A DNA stretch of 64,000 nucleotides from Okeania hirsuta (GCF_003838195.1 NZ_RCBY01000005.1:19688-83687), one strand, 5' to 3'. Positions 10,563 to 19,789 are shown, numbered from the stretch's first letter. A program made the numbers and translations. The notes: generated by a model from the letters alone, not told the origin.

Positions 10563-11876
10563 ATGAATAAATCACAAGTATCACCAATTAATAGTCTTTG
10601 GCTATTTATGATAGTTTCAGCTACAGTTATAGCAGCATATAACGGTAGGATGACAGAAATAACTGAAGCATCGTTTGAATCTGTAAAAAATGCTGTTACT
10701 TTAGCCATTGGATTAATTGGTAGTATGGCATTATGGCTAGGCATAATTCAAGTAGTTGAAACAGCAGGAGGAATGATTGTAATTGCTCGTTTAATTCGTC
10801 CTGTAATGGTGAAACTTTTTCCTGATATACCTGCATCTCACTCTGCAATGTCTGCCATTATTTTGAATATAGCTGCTAATGCTTTAGGGTTAGGAAATGC
10901 TGCGACACCAATGGGTTTAAAAGCAATGGTAGAAATGGATAAATTAAATCCGGAAAAGGGAACTGCTACAGATGCTATGTGTTTATTTTTAGCTATTAAT
11001 ACTTCTTCAGTTACGATTATTCCTATTAGTGTAATAACTGTTCGAGCTAGTGCTGGTGTTACTAACCCTGGAGATATTATTTTACCTGCAATTTTTGCTA
11101 CTTTTTGTTCTACAATTACGGCTATTTTCGCAGCAAAGTTTTTCGCACGTCGGCAATCTATTTATAGTTTAAATCAATCTATTTCGTCAGCAGATTTAGA
11201 TTGCAATGATTTATTAGAAGGCGAGACAAAGATATCTGAATTAACTCCACCTAACAAAATTGGAAAATTAATTTTTGCTAGTTTAATCGGTGCTTTTTTA
11301 GGTGCAGTAATTTATCGCTTAAATCTCAAAGGCATCACCTATATTTTTAGTTTTGCTTTTCTGGAGAGTGTGTCTAATTGGTTATTACCAATATTAATTT
11401 GTTCATTTCTACTTTTTGGCTATTTTCGAGGAGTTAAAGTTTATGAAAAAATGACGGAAGGAGCAAAAGCAGGATTTGAAGTTGCCGTCAGAATAATTCC
11501 TTTTATGGTAGCAATTTTTGTGGCTATTGGAATGTTTAGAGTAAGTGGCGCTCTAGATATTTTTGCTGTAATTTTATCGCCTATCACTAATTTAATTGGA
11601 ATGCCGACTGAAGCACTACCTATGGCGTTGATTAGACCTTTATCTGGCAGTGGTGCTTTTGGTATTATGTCGGAAATAGTGACAAATGAACCCCATAGTT
11701 TTCTTTCTTATTTAGTATCAACTATGCAGGGTTCTACTGAGACTACTTTTTATGTATTGGCTGTTTATTTTGGTAGTGTTGGAATTAAAAAAACTAGATA
11801 TGCTTTACCTACTGCTTTATGTGCTGATGTCGCAGGAATTTTAGCTTCTCTTGTCGTTTGTCGGATGATGTTTTGA
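10563..11876 (+). CDS. Fused SpmA/SpmB-like nucleoside-recognition (Gate) membrane protein
   Basis: 437 residues with about 9-10 membrane segments. The N-terminal half is SpmA-like (SMALWLGIIQVVETAGGM, AIILNIAANALGLGNAATPMGLKAM, AINTSSVTIIPISVI). After a polar linker at ~200-235, the C-terminal half is SpmB-like (GAKAGFEVAVRIIPFMVAI, RPLSGSGAFGIM, STMQGSTETTFYVLAVYFGS). In spore formers spmA and spmB are separate genes for core dehydration; fused Gate-domain forms are widespread in non-sporulating bacteria, with transport of an unknown substrate suspected. The final bases (GATGATGTTTTGATGATTAAACAAGCA region) are also duplicated downstream at 12238. Confidence 0.85.
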   Translation: MNKSQVSPINSLWLFMIVSATVIAAYNGRMTEITEASFESVKNAVTLAIGLIGSMALWLGIIQVVETAGGMIVIARLIRPVMVKLFPDIPASHSAMSAIILNIAANALGLGNAATPMGLKAMVEMDKLNPEKGTATDAMCLFLAINTSSVTIIPISVITVRASAGVTNPGDIILPAIFATFCSTITAIFAAKFFARRQSIYSLNQSISSADLDCNDLLEGETKISELTPPNKIGKLIFASLIGAFLGAVIYRLNLKGITYIFSFAFLESVSNWLLPILICSFLLFGYFRGVKVYEKMTEGAKAGFEVAVRIIPFMVAIFVAIGMFRVSGALDIFAVILSPITNLIGMPTEALPMALIRPLSGSGAFGIMSEIVTNEPHSFLSYLVSTMQGSTETTFYVLAVYFGSVGIKKTRYALPTALCADVAGILASLVVCRMMF

Positions 11877-12500
11877 TGATTAAACAAGCATTGAAGAAGG
11901 AAGAAGGAAGAAGGAAGAAAAAATGGATGGGGACTCAAACCCTAACCAATTGTCAACACCGTGTAGACGGCGGGTTATTAAACCCAAAATAAAATGATAA
12001 TTTCAATTGAAATTTTATTTCTAATCTTATATTAGACATCTCCATAAAAGAGGAAGTAGGTAGTAGGGAGTAGGTGAAAATAATTAATAATTTCTGTACG
12101 ATAATTAATTGGATTTTTTATAATCGAAGATAGTCTATTTATGAAATATAGTAATACACAGCTAGGTTACGACTCAATTCGGTTCAGTTAAGGATTTTTT
12201 TTGGCAGTTATATCATCTAAAGAGCTACTCTAGTCGAATGATGTTTTGATGATTAAACAAGCAATAATATCAATTAAAATTTTATTTCCAATCTTATATT
12301 AGACATCTCCATAAAAGAGGAAGTAGGTAGTAGGGAGTAGGTGGAAAGAATTAATAATTTCTGTAGGATAATTAATTGGATTTTTTATGATCGGAGATGT
12401 CAATTTATGAAATATAGCAATAGACAGGTAGGTTAGGACGCAATTCTGTTCAGTTAAGAATTTTTTTGGCAGTTCTGTCATCTGAAGAGGTACTCTAATG
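11862..12500. repeat. Tandem duplication of the spmAB-like 3' flank; one copy carries an F5 insertion
   Basis: Copy 1 (about 11862-12229) and copy 2 (about 12236-12500) match across GATGATGTTTTGATGATTAA, ATTAGACATCTCCATAAAAG, GGAAGTAGGTAGTAGGGAG and TTTTTTGGCAGTT. Copy 1 contains 106 extra bp (11891-11996) precisely between AAACAAGCA and ATAAT. Copy 2 includes the last few codons of the spmAB-like gene only as a relic. Confidence 0.85.
11891..11996 (+). repeat. F5 dispersed element with empty-site control
   Basis: Starts TTGAAGAAGGAAGAAGG, holds GGATGGGGACTCAAACCCT and GTGTAGACGGCGGGTTAT, and ends near ACCCAAAATAAAATG. The paired locus at 12265 reads AAGCA-ATAAT without it, which defines both ends. 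No target duplication or terminal inverted repeat is seen. Confidence 0.85.
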
Positions 12501-13069
12501 GTTCGATAATTTATGAGTTTTGGTCTTATCTATTTGCACAGCATTCCGTAGGAAACCATATTTGTTGAGGACTTATGTAGATGATGATCTGAATAAGGGT
12601 AAATGTTTTTCCCACTGTTCCCTGCTATAAGAAAAAAAAGAGAAATCAAAAATATCAGATTTTTTATCTGAAGTAAATCATGGCAATTTTCACAAATATA
12701 GTAATTTTAGATAACAATGAAATACTGTTTCGCCTGGAAGGAATTCAAGGTAAGAAGACCTGGTGTCAATCTCAACTGAAATGACTATAATTCTACAAAC
12801 AGCAAATTTTCTATCTGCATATCTAAATTATTCCTCTTGATTTATTTTTCCCTTTTTTTGATTTCTTCTTGCTGCAAAAAACGAATTATCAACTGATGGA
12901 TATAATTAGCTGCTATCAAATCCTATTTTCTACCTATCTCTACCATTATTTCCTTTGATTCATTCTTCCATCTGAAATTTCAGTACATCCTCATTTCCAA
13001 TTTTATACCTTGATAAACAAGGAAATTCTTGGTATTCTAATTCAAGTCCTAATTTTACACAAAAATTCT
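12501..13069. other. Intergenic, no convincing gene
   Basis: AT-rich. It contains GCATTCCGTAGGAAA (12541-12555), a fragment of the inverted-repeat family seen at 14893 and 15132. An ATG at 12680 opens only 34 codons with no recognisable product. Confidence 0.5.
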
Positions 13070-14032
13070 ATGAAAGCAGTCACTATTAATCAGTATGGTT
13101 CTATTGATGTCTTGGAATATTCAGATATTGACAAACCTCAAATTACACCCAATCAATTATTAGTAAAAATTCACGCTACAAGTGTTAACCCTGTCGATTG
13201 GAAAATTCGACAAGGACAACTACAATTATTATCAGGTTTTAACTTTCCTATTATTTTAGGTTCTGACTTATCTGGAGTTGTATTAGAAGTAGGGGAAGAA
13301 GTAGAAAGTTTTGAACCAGGAGATGAAATTTATACATTTATTAATCCATTAACAGGAGGTGCTTATGCTGAATATATTGCTATACCTGCAAATACTGCGG
13401 CATTAAAACCAAAAAATATGACTCATTCTCAAGCAGCAACAGTTCCAGTTGCAGGTTTAACTGCTTTTCAAGGATTACTTGATTTAGGTCAAATTAGACC
13501 AGGACAAAAAGTATTAATTAATGGTGCTTCTGGTGGAGTTGGTATCTTTGCAGTACAAATTGCCAAAGCAATGAAAGCTGAAGTAATAGGTGTTTGTAGT
13601 AGTAACAATATTACCCTAGTAGAAAGTTTAGGAGCAAATCGGGTTATTGACTATAATCAAATTGATTTTACTCAAGAATTAGAGCAGTATGATATTATTT
13701 TTGACGCTGTGGGTAAAGAAACTTTTTCTAGTTGTGAAAATATCTTGAAACCACAGGGGATTTATATATCTACTCTGCCAACTGTAGATAATTTACCTCC
13801 TACTTTCTTCAGCTTATTTGTGCCTGGTAAAAAATCTAAATTAATTCTTGCCCAATCAAACCCCCGGGACTTAAATGCTCTGCGAGAATTAATCGAAGAT
13901 GGATTAGTTAAATCAATTATTGGTCGTACATATAAACTAGAAGAAATAGCAGAAGCTCATGCTTATAGTGAAATGGGTCATGCTGTAGGAAAAATTGCTA
14001 TTACAACTGAAGAAACGAGTTTAGTTGACTAA
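13070..14032 (+). CDS. Zinc-independent MDR oxidoreductase (quinone reductase/zeta-crystallin type)
   Basis: 320 residues from the ATG at 13070 (MKAVTINQYGSIDVLEY), the normal start for the family; an upstream in-frame extension to 13010 has no homologous look. The GroES-like domain (NPVDWKIRQG, PIILGSDLSGVV, PGDEIYTF) is followed by a Rossmann domain with INGASGGVGIFAVQIAKA. The Cys/His zinc ligands of alcohol dehydrogenases are absent. It probably reduces quinones or enones with NADPH in the cytosol; the substrate is not predictable. It is monocistronic. Confidence 0.9.
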   Translation: MKAVTINQYGSIDVLEYSDIDKPQITPNQLLVKIHATSVNPVDWKIRQGQLQLLSGFNFPIILGSDLSGVVLEVGEEVESFEPGDEIYTFINPLTGGAYAEYIAIPANTAALKPKNMTHSQAATVPVAGLTAFQGLLDLGQIRPGQKVLINGASGGVGIFAVQIAKAMKAEVIGVCSSNNITLVESLGANRVIDYNQIDFTQELEQYDIIFDAVGKETFSSCENILKPQGIYISTLPTVDNLPPTFFSLFVPGKKSKLILAQSNPRDLNALRELIEDGLVKSIIGRTYKLEEIAEAHAYSEMGHAVGKIAITTEETSLVD

Positions 14033-14100
14033 TTTTTTTCTAAAATTACTATAGATAAGTTCAACAATTAATAATTAATAATTAATAATTAATAATTAAT

Positions 14101-14265
14101 TATTACCTCTTATTTTCAAGAATAGGATTGACTAAAAGGAAAATTTTTCTTCTCTTGATAGGTTGGATATAGCGAGGTTTTCTCGCCATCCCACCCTTCG
14201 GGAAGCTGCGCTAACGACCGCTTTTCTCCTTTAAAGGAGAGGCTTTAAACCTTAATTATTAGGTA
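14101..14265. repeat. Dispersed CTCCTTTAAAGGAG repeat with internal insertion
   Basis: Same ends as the copy at 10370-10463 (TTACCTCTTATTTTCAAG / CCTTAATTATTAGGTAA). It contains an additional GC-richer block (GATATAGCGAGGTTTTCTCG, CCCTTCGGGAAGCTGCGCTA) absent from the other copy. It ends just before the yjbQ-type gene and may form its leader. It is preceded by a run of TAATTAA repeats at 14066-14100. Confidence 0.65.
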
Positions 14266-14275
14266 AGAAATTGCT

Positions 14276-14746
14276 ATGTCGATAAAAAATGAATTTCTAG
14301 AAATAGAAACTGCCCCCGGAATAGAAATATACAATCTTACTCCTCAAATTATTGATATCTTAAATGCGACTGGTATAAAAAATGGGCAAGTAATTGTCTT
14401 TTCTCGACACACGACTACAGCTTTAGCTATTAACGAAAATGAGGAAAGATTAATCACAGACCTAAAAGTATATTTGAGAAAGTTAGCGCCGGAGTCTGAC
14501 AAATATCTCCATAATGATTTGCACCTGCGAGATGTTCCTCCCGATGAACCTATTAATGCTCATTCTCATCTGATGGCAATGACTTTAAATAATAATGAAG
14601 TTATTCCTATTGTGGATGGAAAATTAGCTTTAGGAACTTGGCAGTCAGTATTATTTTTTGAATTAGACGGACCTAGAAAACGAAATATATTAGTACAAGT
14701 TAGTGGAGAAGGGAGAAGGGAGAAGGGAGAAGGGAGTAGGCAGTAG
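14276..14746 (+). CDS. YjbQ family (UPF0047) protein
   Basis: 156 residues; native family members are ~135-140. Family blocks are VFSRHTTTALAINENE, NDLHLRDVPPDEPINAHSHL and LALGTWQSVLFFELDGPRKR, with the conserved His residues. NCBI models label some members secondary thiamine-phosphate synthase, an activity shown only in complementation-type work, so the physiological role is uncertain. The last ~13 residues (GEGRREKGEGSRQ) are encoded by a GGAGAAGGGAGAAGGGAG low-complexity tract and look like an acquired tail, as in ispD. Confidence 0.85.
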   Translation: MSIKNEFLEIETAPGIEIYNLTPQIIDILNATGIKNGQVIVFSRHTTTALAINENEERLITDLKVYLRKLAPESDKYLHNDLHLRDVPPDEPINAHSHLMAMTLNNNEVIPIVDGKLALGTWQSVLFFELDGPRKRNILVQVSGEGRREKGEGSRQ

Positions 14747-14892
14747 GAAAGAGAGATAAATGTTAACTGTACTTCACTATCTTAAAAAGTTCTGTAAAAT
14801 GTGAGGACTTTGAGTAAATAAGGGCTAAAAAATATCTGAAAATTATTTTTTCTACTTCTTCGTTTAAATCCACATTCCCCCTAACTCCTGAC

Positions 14893-15132
14893 GTAAGCAT
14901 TTCCTACGGAATGCTGCGCAAACAGCTAGAACGCAGTCAGCTTTTAGCTGTTTCATAAATAATGAATATACACTGCTCAGGTCAAGGTTAGTTTTTTCCA
15001 ATACTTTGAATTCTCTTTAAATCTCTCAATACTAACTCCTGCTATAAAGGCAATGAATTAATAGCTGATAGCTCATAGCTGATAGCTCATAGCTCATAGC
15101 TGTTTGCGCAGCATTCCGCAGGAAATGCTTAC
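14893..15132. repeat. Element bounded by 35-bp inverted repeats
   Basis: Left arm 14893-14927 (GTAAGCATTTCCTACGGAAT...CAAACAGCT) and right arm 15098-15132 are near-perfect inverted copies. Both are bordered by CTCCTGAC. The interior includes an AGCTGATAGCTCATAGCTG tandem run. A single arm occurs at 22233-22266 and a fragment at 12541. It could be a MITE or a long-stem structured RNA. Confidence 0.7.
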
Positions 15133-15494
15133 CTCCTGACTCCTACAAAAATACTTTTTCAGCAAACCCTAAATAATTGGTAATAGGGTAAGAAAAGCTA
15201 ACTAGAAAACTTAACAGTAATTTTGGAGTTACAGTCATTTCAGTTTAGATTTAGACAAGCATTTATTGCCTTGGAATACTTTCAGCCGAAAAAGTGTTTC
15301 ATTCTTATTTAAAATTACAATATCAATTTATTGGGGTAAGTTTTCAAGTCAAAATTTTGCTTGAATTATTTCGACCTGGGTATGAGACTAAGCCGCTTTT
15401 TTCCACGATAACTAAAACTGACTATCCCACAGTAAGTGATGAGAATATTCTCTCTATATTATAGATATGAACAGTCTCTAAAAAAATCTCGATC

Positions 15495-15668
15495 ATGACT
15501 AAAGAGTGGCACGGTAGTCTCAATTTAATTTATGGCAAGCAAAACAATCATACTCAAATTATGGCAAGTAAAAATCAAGCACCATTAAAAATACAAAGAC
15601 CTTTGACTGAAGTAAGTTTTTCAAGTCAAAATTTTGCTGGAATTATTTCGACCCGGGTATCAAACTAA
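15495..15668 (+). pseudogene. Truncated ureD copy A (57-codon ORF)
   Basis: Opens MTKEWHGSLNLIYGKQ and matches intact ureD through KIQRP, then fuses into the following duplicated leader (LTEVSFSSQNFAG) and stops. A product of tandem duplication; function unlikely, though a leader peptide cannot be excluded. Confidence 0.85.
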
Positions 15669-15743
15669 GCCACATTTTTCCGTGATAACTAAAATTGACT
15701 ATCCCACAGTAAGTGATGAGAAGATTTTCTCTATATTTATGGA

Positions 15744-15837
15744 TATAGTCGTCGAAGGAAAGATTAGGGCAACTCGACAGCTTAAAACTTAGACAATGTA
15801 AGATTTTTCCAACTTCGGTTCTTTCTTCTCCTATATA
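15744..15837 (+). repeat. F1 element in ureD leader copy B
   Basis: ATATAGTCGTCGAAGGAAAG at the left, AAACTTAGACAATGTAAGAT in the core and TTCTCCTATATAA at the right. The same position in leader copy A (about 15466-15476) is uninterrupted. Confidence 0.75.
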
Positions 15838-15862
15838 AAAAGTCTCTAAAAAAATCTCGATC

Positions 15863-16036
15863 ATGACTAAAGAGTGGCACGGTAGTCTCAATTTAATTTA
15901 TGGCAAGCAAAACAATCATACTCAAATTATGGCAAGTAAAAATCAAGCACCATTAAAAATACAAAGACCTTTGACTGAAGTAAGTTTTTCAAGTCAAAAT
16001 TTTGCTGGAATTATTTCGACCCGGGTATCAAACTAA
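15863..16036 (+). pseudogene. Truncated ureD copy B (57-codon ORF)
   Basis: Same structure as copy A and nearly identical to it: the first 40 ureD codons fused to a leader-derived tail ending at TAA 16034-16036. Confidence 0.85.
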
Positions 16037-16111
16037 GCCACATTTTTCCGTGATAACTAAAATTGACTATCCCACAGTAAGTGATGAGAAGATTTTCTCT
16101 ATATTTATGGA

Positions 16112-16218
16112 TATAGAGGTCGAAGGAAAGATTAGGGCAACTCGACAGCTTAAAACTCAGACAATGTAAGATTTTTCTAACTTCGGTTCTTTCTTCTTCC
16201 TTCTTTCTTCTCCTATAT
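16112..16218 (+). repeat. F1 element in ureD leader copy C
   Basis: ATATAGAGGTCGAAGGAAAG ... TCTCCTATATAA, ending about 27 bp before the intact ureD start. It differs from the copy-B element by extra TTCTTCC units. Confidence 0.75.
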
Positions 16219-16244
16219 AAAAAGTCTCTAAAAAAATCCTAATT

Positions 16245-17078
16245 ATGACTAAACAATGGCACGGTAGTCTCGATTTAATTTATGGCAAGCAACACAATAC
16301 TACTCAAATTCTGGCAAGCAAAAATCAAGCACCATTAAAAATACAAAGACCTTTTTATCCAGAAGGAAATGAAGTTTGTCATAGTGTAATTTTACATACT
16401 GCTGGTGGTGTTGTAGGAGGCGATCGCCTTTCTATTAATATAGAATTACAACCGACTACCCATGCTTTAATTACTACTGCTGCTGCTAGTAAAATTTATC
16501 GTAGTAATGGTCAACTTGCTCAACAAAATATTAGTATTAACCTTCATAGTCAGTCTTGTTTAGAATGGTTCCCTCAACCAACAATACTTTTTAATGGTGC
16601 TGAGTATCGGCAAGATTTAAAAGTACATTTAGGAGTAGAAGCGAGTTGGATGAGTTGGGAAATTATTAGATTTGGCAGAAGTGCTAGAGGGGAAAAATTT
16701 TTAGCAGGAAATTGGCGTTCGTATACTGAGGTTTGGCAAGAAAATTATCCTATCTGGGTAGACAGACAATGTTTAAAAGGAGGGTCGGAAATGGTTAATA
16801 GTCTCTTGGGTTTAGCTGATAATTCTGTAGTTGGAACTTTCATTTTTGTTGGGCAACCTGTTACAGCAGAGGTAGTTAAAAAAGTTCGTGATTTGTGGCA
16901 AAGTTTAGGTATTGATATGTCTGGTGAAGTAGGTGTTACTCGTATTCCTAAAGGGATGATTTGTCGCTATTGTGGGCAGTCAATAATTAATGTGAAAGAT
17001 TGGTTTAATTCGGTTTGGCATTATCTCCGTATTTTTTATTTAAAAAGACCTAGTTGTTCTCCACGAGTTTGGTCTTAG
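16245..17078 (+). CDS. ureD: Urease accessory protein UreD
   Basis: 277 residues, full family length. Diagnostic blocks are VILHTAGGVVGGDRLSINI, TTAAASKIYRS, LEWFPQPTILFNGA and the C-terminal FNSVWHYLRIFYLKRPSCSPRVW. UreD binds apo-urease and docks UreF/UreG for nickel delivery in the cytosol. In many cyanobacteria ureD precedes ureABC. Here no urease gene follows: the next 900 bp are a tandem array. Either the operon has been broken by repeats or the structural genes are elsewhere. Expression probably depends on the copy-C leader with its F1 element. Confidence 0.93.
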   Translation: MTKQWHGSLDLIYGKQHNTTQILASKNQAPLKIQRPFYPEGNEVCHSVILHTAGGVVGGDRLSINIELQPTTHALITTAAASKIYRSNGQLAQQNISINLHSQSCLEWFPQPTILFNGAEYRQDLKVHLGVEASWMSWEIIRFGRSARGEKFLAGNWRSYTEVWQENYPIWVDRQCLKGGSEMVNSLLGLADNSVVGTFIFVGQPVTAEVVKKVRDLWQSLGIDMSGEVGVTRIPKGMICRYCGQSIINVKDWFNSVWHYLRIFYLKRPSCSPRVWS

Positions 17079-17199
17079 TTAGTAAGCTTTCAGCAGTCAG
17101 CAGTCAGCAGTCAGCTATTGACTTATTATCTTAGAAGGAGAATTCAAAATTATGTTTATGCGACATTCCGCACCGAAAGAAAAAGGTAACAAACTAACC

Positions 17200-17998
17200 T
17201 TATATTTGAGGGTTGAAATTGATAGCCATCCCCGGAGTCTTGTTTTCTAGTGGCGTTCAGAATGAGTTGATTGGTCAATAAAAATGACTATAACTTTTTA
17301 ATTGCATTTTACCAGCTATCTATGAGACTAGAAATTAACTTTTAGCCAAATGAGCTTTCCTAATATTTGAGGGTTAAGATTGATTGCCATTCCCTGAGTC
17401 TTGTTTTCTGGTGGCTTTCACAATGAATCTTTATTGCAATCAAGATGACTGTAACTTTTTAATTGCATTTTACCAGCTATTTATCAGACTAGAGATGAAC
17501 TTTTAGCCACATGAATTTTCCAATATTTGAAGGTTGAGATGGATAGCCATCTGTTGAGTCTTGATTTTCTGGTGGCGTTCAGAATGAATTTTTACCTCAA
17601 TCAAGATGACTATAACTTTTTAATTGCATTTTACCAGCTATTTATCAGAGTAGAGATGAACTATTAGCCACATGAATTTTCCAATATTTGAAGGTTGAGA
17701 TGGATAGCCATCTGTTGAGTCTTGATTTTCTGGTGGCGTTCAGAATGAATTTTTACCTCAATCAAGATGACTATAACTTTTTAATTGCATTTTACCAGCT
17801 ATTTATCAGAGTAGAGATGAACTATTAGCCACATGAATTTTCCAATATTTGAAGGTTGAGATGGATAGCCATCTGTTGAGTCTTGATTTTCTGGTGGCGT
17901 TCAGAATGAATTTTTACCTCAATCAAAATGACTATAACTTTTTAATTGCATTTTACCAGCTATTTATCAGAGTAGAGATTAACTTTTAGCCAAAACTG
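17200..17998. repeat. 160-bp tandem array, five copies
   Basis: Units begin near 17202, 17362, 17522, 17682 and 17842 at AATATTTGA(A/G)GGTTGA. The last three are almost identical. Each contains TTCTGGTGGCGTTCAGAATG and TGCATTTTACCAGCTATTTA. In copies 3-5 a perfect hairpin AGATGG-ATAG-CCATCT is present; copies 1-2 have a decayed version. No ORF runs through it. A short CAGTCAGCAGTCAGCAGTCAG run precedes it at 17094. Confidence 0.9.
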
Positions 17999-18017
17999 AA
18001 AACTGACAACCTCAAAT

Positions 18018-19769
18018 CTACAAATGACTTTTCTTAGCAATAGGCATCCGCCAACCAGTACCAAAAGCTCGATCACTAATTTTCAATCCAGGGGGTGCTT
18101 GTCTACGTTTAAATTCTGCCCGCATCACTAACTTTATAACCTTATTTACTACTTCTGAATCATGTCCTGCTGCAATAATTTCTGCCAAAGACTCACACTT
18201 TTCTACTAAGCGGTATAAAATATCATCCAAAACTTCATAAGATGGTAAAGAGTACTCATCTTTTTGACCTTCTTTCAACTCAGCACTAGGAGCTTTAGTC
18301 AGAATATTTTCTGGAATAATATTTTGCTGTTCAGTAATTAGTAAATTTTCAGCTCCATAGAAATTTTGATTATTATTAAATGCCTGTTGATTCAACCACC
18401 GACACAGAGAATAAACACGAGTTTTCGGAACATCAGAAATTACTGCTAATCCACCATTCATATCACCATAAAGAGTGCAATAACCGACCGCCATTTCTGA
18501 CTTATTACCCGTGGATAAAAGCAAATGACCAAACTTATTAGAAATTGCCATTAATAAATTCCCACGAATCCGAGATTGAATATTCTCCTCAGCAATGCCA
18601 AAATTTGTACCTGTAAATAAATCTTGCAAACTATTGTCATAACTTTTCATTAAATTCCCAATAGGAATAACTTGTTTAGTAATACCCAAATTTTCCGCTA
18701 ATTCCAAAGCATCTTTAACAGAATGATCGGAACTGTAAGGAGAAGGCATCAAAATAGTAAAAACATTTTCTTTACCTAAAGCAGCAGTAGCGATCGCTGC
18801 AACTAAAGCCGAATCTATTCCCCCACTTAAACCAAGAACAACTTTAGAAAAACCACACTTACGCAGATAATCTTTTACCCCTAAGACCAAAGCAGACCAA
18901 ATTTCTTCATCCTCACTTTCTGCTAAATATAGACTTTCAAAATTAGTCACAATCAAATCTTTTTTTGCTGGATTAAATTCAACAACTGCCAAATTTTCTG
19001 CAAAAGCACTAGCTCGATAGACCGCATTACCAGTCTTATTAAAAACCACACTACAACCATCAAAAATTAAATCGTCATTACCGCCTATCTGATTAACATA
19101 AATAATTGGTATTTGATAACGATTCGTGCCATGTTCTAAAATTGCCTCTCGCAATTTTTGCTTTCCTACTCGATATGGAGAAGCAGACATATTTACGACA
19201 AAATCAACTTGATTTTCTGCTAATTCTTTCATTGGGTCACAAGTATAATTTCGCCTTCCCCAAAATTCGGCATCATTCCATAAATCTTCGCAAATAGTCA
19301 CGCCAATTTTAGCTAAAGATTCTGAGGTTTTTCCAGGAATTTCTAACGTGAAAAAATCGCTAGTTTTACCAGGCTCAAAATATCGTTGTTCATCAAATAC
19401 ATCATAAGTAGGTAAGAGTCTTTTATGAAATATTTGTTTGACTTTTCCATTGCCTAATAAAACCGCACTATTAAATAATGATTTTTCTCCTATTTCATTA
19501 GCTTGAGAATTAAAAGTTACAGTTCCTACTAAAACTGCTATTTCTGATGGTAAATTTTTAGCTAACTTTTCTAACTCTGTCGCAGCAGCTTCAATTAAAC
19601 TAGGATAAATTAATAAATCTCGTGGTGGATAGCCTATGAGAGATAATTCTGAAGTAATCATCAATTTGGCATCTAAATTTTCAGCTTTTTTTGCAGCTTC
19701 TAAAATTAATTTTGCATTGCCTGTAATATCACCAATAGTGGGATTGAGTTGTGCGATCGCGATTTTCAT
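18018..19769 (-). CDS. nadE: Glutamine-dependent NAD(+) synthetase
   Basis: 583 residues from the ATG at 19769 (MKIAIAQLNPTIGD), the start used by the family. An upstream in-frame Met at 19853 would add a run of Phe/Ser/Leu translated from a GAAGGAAGAAGG tract. The N-terminal nitrilase-type glutaminase (1-~265) shows Glu41 (TSELSL), a Lys in the HKRLLPTYDVFDE block and Cys in TICEDLW. The C-terminal NH3-dependent synthetase has the PP-loop LGLSGGIDSALVAAI and STGNKSEMAVGYCTLYGD. It makes NAD from deamido-NAD, ATP and glutamine. Monocistronic; downstream lies the 160-bp array. Confidence 0.95.
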   Translation of the reverse strand: MKIAIAQLNPTIGDITGNAKLILEAAKKAENLDAKLMITSELSLIGYPPRDLLIYPSLIEAAATELEKLAKNLPSEIAVLVGTVTFNSQANEIGEKSLFNSAVLLGNGKVKQIFHKRLLPTYDVFDEQRYFEPGKTSDFFTLEIPGKTSESLAKIGVTICEDLWNDAEFWGRRNYTCDPMKELAENQVDFVVNMSASPYRVGKQKLREAILEHGTNRYQIPIIYVNQIGGNDDLIFDGCSVVFNKTGNAVYRASAFAENLAVVEFNPAKKDLIVTNFESLYLAESEDEEIWSALVLGVKDYLRKCGFSKVVLGLSGGIDSALVAAIATAALGKENVFTILMPSPYSSDHSVKDALELAENLGITKQVIPIGNLMKSYDNSLQDLFTGTNFGIAEENIQSRIRGNLLMAISNKFGHLLLSTGNKSEMAVGYCTLYGDMNGGLAVISDVPKTRVYSLCRWLNQQAFNNNQNFYGAENLLITEQQNIIPENILTKAPSAELKEGQKDEYSLPSYEVLDDILYRLVEKCESLAEIIAAGHDSEVVNKVIKLVMRAEFKRRQAPPGLKISDRAFGTGWRMPIAKKSHL

Positions 19770-19789
19770 TATAATTAAAAAAGGAAAAA

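Larger units (their letters stand above)
15342..16235 (+). repeat. Tandem triplication of the ureD promoter/leader and 5' coding end
   Basis: Three consecutive copies of AAGTTTTCAAGTCAAAATTT ... GACTATCCCACAGTAAGTG ... AGTCTCTAAAAAAATC followed by a ureD start. Copies A and B are truncated after 40 ureD codons; copy C leads into the intact gene. Copies B and C carry an F1 element between GGATAT and the AAAAGTCTCT motif. Copy A lacks it. Confidence 0.9.

Noticed and set aside
11920..11950. tRNA gene fragment suggested by GGGACTCAAACCC in F5
   Set aside because: Only a T-arm-like stretch on the reverse strand is present; no acceptor stem or anticodon arm could be folded.
12299..12481. 60-codon minus-strand frame in the duplicated flank
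   Set aside because: Lies wholly in a tandem duplication, is not kept in the sister copy and shows no family features.
12680..12784. 34-codon plus-strand ORF (MAIFTNIVILDNNE)
   Set aside because: Too short, unrecognised and without a clear ribosome site.
15342..16235. CRISPR-like or phase-variation cassette
   Set aside because: Repeats are long tandem duplications of a gene start, not short spaced repeats; no cas or recombinase gene is near.
17200..17998. CRISPR array
   Set aside because: Unit is about 160 bp and repeats throughout; there are no unique spacers.
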